Below are positions 59,916-64,000 of a DNA stretch of 64,000 nt, in pieces; position 1 is the stretch's first letter; each line of letters starts with the position of its first letter. Position numbers and translations under genes: made by a program. The notes below the pieces were generated by a model. That model made no database searches and was not told the DNA's origin. It worked only from the letters and a program-made list of their open reading frames with translations. This DNA is from Microplitis mediator (Eukaryota > Arthropoda > Insecta > Hymenoptera > Braconidae), in NCBI RefSeq assembly GCF_029852145.1, contig NC_079972.1, positions 5,839,795 to 5,903,794 of the forward strand, written 5' to 3'.

Positions 59916-59976
59916 CTTTATCTGCGCTTGAAATTATTAAACTAAAATAGTAACATATTTGTAGACGTGTCTTATA
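59916..59976 (-). promoter_or_regulatory. TATA/initiator-type promoter and short 5' exon of the 75-residue peptide gene
   Basis: On the minus strand TATAAG (59971-59976) is followed about 33 bases later by a TTAGTTT initiator-like word near 59943, then a donor (AAAG|GTAATC) after 59916. The implied first exon is about 28 bases and non-coding, joining the exon that begins at 59840. Confidence 0.4.
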
Positions 59977-60196
59977 CTGGATTTAATTTAGTATATTTCA
60001 TCTTTTTTTTTTAAAGTCAGATATTTTATCTAACATAATAGTTGAGTAGTTGTATTAAATACTTATTCACGTGTAATTAATTTTAGTGTAAGTTAAAAAT
60101 TTTTTTAACAAATAGACACTTACAAAATATCTATGTAATTAACTTTTTTAGTATCAGATAATTTTAAATTGTAATAATAGATTTTTTTAAAAAGAT

Positions 60197-60397
60197 CTAG
60201 TTTTTTTTATCTTTATAATTATTTTTATTACTTTGACATACTTTCGGATTATCAGTTAAAAATTTAGGTTTGTTAAATTCTTTACGATGATTTTTCCATT
60301 CTTCAATATGCATTCTATTTATCGCTACAGCATTTAAAAAATATATAATAATAAAAAAAATAAAGAAAATGAAAGTTATATTTTTTTGATAATTCAT
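60197..60397 (-). CDS. Small secreted peptide, 66 residues, family unknown
   Basis: The first ATG gives a signal peptide (MNYQKN, then a Phe/Ile core to about residue 21, probable cleavage near Ala25). The mature part, about 41 residues, is highly basic with one cysteine (54) and many Lys/Asn. It has its own TATA/initiator promoter at 60447-60480. An internal GTATGT donor-like word after the Pro-Lys codons (about residue 52) could make a spliced form that changes the C-terminus. No family recognised. A venom, teratocyte or cuticle-associated peptide is only a guess from its size. Confidence 0.5.
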   Translation of the reverse strand: MNYQKNITFIFFIFFIIIYFLNAVAINRMHIEEWKNHRKEFNKPKFLTDNPKVCQSNKNNYKDKKN

Positions 60398-60446
60398 TTT
60401 TAAATAAATTTTTCCGAGCACTTTACTGTCTGAAGTCTAAATAATG

Positions 60447-60480
60447 ACTGATATACAATACGAAAATATTTATATTTATA
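60447..60480 (-). promoter_or_regulatory. TATA box and arthropod initiator of the 66-residue peptide gene
   Basis: On the minus strand TATAAATA (60473-60480) precedes TCAGT (60447-60451) by the canonical distance: 31 bases from the first T of the TATA box to the initiator A. TCAGT is the arthropod initiator consensus. It sits about 50 bases upstream of the ATG. Confidence 0.65.
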
Positions 60481-60481
60481 C

Positions 60482-63400
60482 CACTGATAAATTTAAATTT
60501 AAATAAAATTATCTTAATTTATCAATAAATTTACGAAAATGGCTTATAAATTTTTAATTAAATATCGCCTTTAATGTCACTACTTATAAATTATCATAAT
60601 TTTTTTTATTTTTCGTGTTACTACGCTCCTACTCGTGTCTAAAATTTCAATAAAAAAATATTATTTCATTGAAATATATCGTATTTTTGAATACCAGAAA
60701 TTTAAATGTAATTCAAAGAAACACTTGTAACTCATATAGCTCAGTAACCGTGCGTAAGCATTCATAGCAATGTTATAAGAGAGTAAGAACATAGTGTATA
60801 TTGTATATAATATGTAATATAAGAGAAGCCTTTCGAAATTTAAGTTCTAAGCGCATTCCACAGGATTGTGATCGCTGTGAATTTTCTTATTACTCTACTA
60901 TGTACTCGGAAATATATCATTGACAGAACAGAGCTATGCATTCATAGTATTTCGAAAGTATTTGCATTATATATATTACACTTGTTATTTGCAATTAATT
61001 TTTTTAATATTTTAATCCTCTAATCAAATTATCACAACATCTTTTAATCATTATGTTTACTTAGTTTTTTTTTTTTTACTCAAGTTTTTCCATCATATTA
61101 ATCACTTCTTCTTTAGTGAATATATTTCTAAATAAACTTAAATATTTAAATTTAATTTAGCTAAGTAAGATTAATATATAAATTAATCGTTCATAACTTT
61201 ATGATATATGGTTCAATTAGATAGACCATTTGATAAGTATGCAAACAGATAAATTATTATTTTTTTTAATAGAGTTATACATTCAAATGACCGTGATGCA
61301 TTGTTAATTATTAAATAATAATTTACAATTTATTTGATCTAAAAAAAAATTTCTTTATAAAATATATATTCATTTTCGAGGTTTACTAAAAAATATTATT
61401 TTTTTTTATTAATAAAATGTCGAAATTTTTTTAGCGGTAAAAAACTGTTTACCTTAACGATAAAAGTTGCAGTTGCGCTAGAAGTGTAGGTGATCTTTGA
61501 CCTTCTAAATTTTTTTTTTTTTTACATTTTATATATATTTAATATTATATCTGCGGATTAAGGACGACGAGAGATGAGGAAGAGTCAATATAGTTAGAAA
61601 GTTGAAGAAAAATTTTTTTGCCCGTTTTTTTTTTCTTCCTTTCAAAACCTGTAGGTGTAGGTCGTATATACCTGTAACTTTTTTTGCTTTAGCCTTTGGC
61701 TATACTCGATGAGAGAAAGAAAAATAAAAATAAAAATAATAATAATAATAATAATCGTATAATTCTGAGAATGATGAGGTCAATCAACGCTAAAAAAATA
61801 TAAAACAAAACCGATACTTTCCATAAAAAAAAAATTTATTTAGTCCATTCTAAGAATGATTTTTTATTAAATTTAAATATATTAAGTGTTTATTGATTAA
61901 ATTATAGAAGTTATGTTGTATAACAAAAAAACAACTCTGAAAACCGCCTGATCCTGCGGGCTAGCCCTCAATCTTCCAGCTTTTTTTTACCTTTTGAGCT
62001 CGAAAATACTATTGTTAATGCATTTTTGCGTTCTTCAAGCTCGAAAATAGTAATGTCGCGCCTTTCATTACGAAAATTCAAGTAATTGAACAATAACAAA
62101 AATAAATAATCAAGTAAATCGTTGTTTTTTTTTATTTTATACCAGCAATATCTTTAGAAATAATGAACCAATTTTGACGTTCAAGGTGACATTCGACGCA
62201 GTTTTTTAACTACTAACGTTAATAATAAGGATATAAAAAAAATTCACAATTTTTAAGCGATTTTCAACATGCTGTGACTCAGAGAAAAATGGTCTTACAT
62301 CAGCGAATATAAAAAAAGCAAATTGTAGCTTTAAGTGTCAAGTATATGTAATACTGTCATATTATATTATATTATCAATAATATAACAGCAGATGCGACA
62401 AAGTTGATCTATCACACAAGGAAAGAAATAAATAAAAGAAGATTCAATTTAAGAGAAAGAAATAATAGTTATCGTGATAAAATCGATACTACTTGATCGG
62501 GTCATAGTAACATGTATAATTTATATAATGAGAAAGAGAATGAGAAACTACTGAAGTAGTTTAGCGTTCAGGATCAGCAGAGACAGCAGTTTCCGCAAAG
62601 AGAATTCCAGAGCACGTTTGCGGCTCGTTTGGCCGTGTGCCAGTGTCCCTTTTCTAACTGTCTCTCGTCTCATCTACAAGCTCCTATCATACCATCTTGT
62701 CTTTATAAACTTTATAACATTAATAGGGTATACTAGGTACTAGACCAAGCCAACTATCATCGACGATGAGCTGAGTTCACTATAAAAGATAGTTACATAC
62801 ACATTGTAAAACACACACATAGTGTGAACTAGTTAAACTGCATGAATAAACTTATGCGTATCCCAAAAAGCTCCCACGAAACTTCTCGAGCTTATTTTGC
62901 TAATCTCCGCAGGCGTTACATTTTACCACTACTTATATCACTACTATCTATATGTATATACTCATATGAATAGAATGATATAGAAGGGAGAAAGGCATAG
63001 ACTACTTTGAAGTTTAAATTGTCTGCCGGAAGCTCTCATATTACCTTGTTTTGCCTACACTATCCATAGTTACAAACTACGCTCTATATATTCTCCACAC
63101 CATCATCAGCAGTAGCATCCTCTATCTTTTGGCCCTTTCATCTTTATCCTCATGTTTTGATTCATAACTTTGTCTTTAATGATCTTTGATATTTTTTTTT
63201 TTTCATAACTAAATATTATTGTTGAAATTTTTTATTATTTTTTCGAAAACTTGGAAATTAATTTAAATATCACGTATTTGCTCAACACCGCGAGACATTT
63301 TAATAATTTAAAAAAATACTCAAGTATAGTTGGAAACTTTTGTTGGAGAATCATCAAAAAGTTTTATAAAAAAGAGGGTATATATAATTCAGTAGTGTGT

Positions 63401-64000
63401 AGTATAAAAAATAACTGATGTTAATGCAAGTTTCGTGGTGAAACTTTTGGTGCCGTTATGTGAATTTACGTGGTCGTCATTGTCGGTGTGGTTAAAATGT
63501 AGTTGGTTAAAGCACATGGAACCATAAGGACGACATGAGATGATCCTTCAGGGCATTCTGTCTATATACTAGACCCTACCAAGTTATATATAGATATACC
63601 GTCTACTTTACTAGGCTGTGTACTGGGTACTGGGTACTGGAATAGTTTGAACGAGTGATACTACTACAGCAGCAGGGAGAAAAGCAAACGCAGATGCCCC
63701 AAGGCACTCCAACCTCGTCTCTCAATTCACTTTCGTCCTTCACGGCTCAATCGCTCTCTCTTTTTCTTTTCATCTCCCTCGCGACTCCAAACACTCTACT
63801 ACATTTATTATTATTTTCAATATACATTAAACTCATATTTTTTACCCACTTGCTTTTAAATAGTCAACTCTTCCAAAATATAACTTTTTTTAAGTGAAAA
63901 ATTTTTTTCTAAATTATAATAAATAAATTATTCTTTGTTTAGATTTAACCTCGACATTATGACTATTACGTAATATTAAATTAATATATAGTTGAAAAAT
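60482..64000. other. Region without a recognised gene
   Basis: About 3.5 kb. GC-richer patches at 60830-60960, 61470-61600, 62560-62720 and 63620-63790 could be promoters, enhancers or untranslated exons of a gene beyond the window or of the minus-strand genes. The 80-codon frame at 63655 has no recognisable feature. Confidence 0.4.

Noticed and set aside
63655..63897. Frame of 80 codons near the right edge
   Set aside because: Ser/Leu-rich with no motif or splice evidence, no ATG at its start, and no continuation visible.
1..64000. Endogenous virus, polydnavirus or large transposon with coding capacity
   Set aside because: No transposase, reverse transcriptase, integrase or viral gene seen in any long frame; only short non-coding elements were found.
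1..64000. tRNA or rRNA genes and CRISPR arrays
   Set aside because: No T-arm/anticodon pattern, rRNA-like segment or spaced identical repeats found by reading; a covariance-model scan would settle tRNAs.

Overview
The window is AT-rich insect nuclear DNA: spliced genes with GT-AG introns, AATAAA signals, long AT-rich introns, many microsatellites and a dense population of short inverted-repeat (MITE-like) elements. Gene content and low-complexity style fit a holometabolous insect, and I would guess a parasitoid wasp, but no single feature proves the order. I saw no rRNA, tRNA, CRISPR, bacterial or clear viral gene.

Layout. (1) 423-2403, plus: the last three exons of transketolase; the gene starts left of the window. 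(2) About 2760-39400, plus: one very large gene. A promoter-like block lies at 2760-2900 and a candidate first coding exon at 3153. A mostly non-coding stretch to 27141 holds repeats, an unexplained G-rich island (9690-10330) and one candidate exon (21416-21512). Five firm coding exons follow (27142-39397). They encode at least 3,075 residues: an N-terminal helical region resembling vertebrate RLF/ZNF292, then an enormous disordered Asn/Ser/Thr/Gln-rich tail with no zinc fingers. (3) 44536-47925, minus: CDC123 (eIF2 assembly chaperone), six exons. (4) 50205-50939, plus: intron-free coding region of MRM2 (mitochondrial 2'-O-ribose rRNA methyltransferase), divergent from CDC123. The 2.3 kb between the two heads holds promoter-like motifs, a tandem repeat split by a MITE, a 27-bp RNA-type hairpin and a 49-base poly-A run. 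(5) 54826-57477, minus: a secreted 883-residue, heavily N-glycosylatable, disordered protein of unknown family. (6) 59594-59840 and 60197-60397, minus: two tiny secreted-peptide genes, each with a TATA box about 30 bases upstream of an initiator-like site. (7) 60480-64000: no gene recognised.

The genes do not form a pathway. Transketolase, CDC123 and MRM2 are housekeeping genes. The three minus-strand genes on the right all encode secreted products. The items most worth a second look are the zinc-finger-less RLF-like giant and its unresolved 5' exons, the two secreted mini-genes, the CDC123 DFNP-to-DFGP change, the hairpin at 48885-48963, and the MITE insertion whose removal restores tandem-repeat periodicity.
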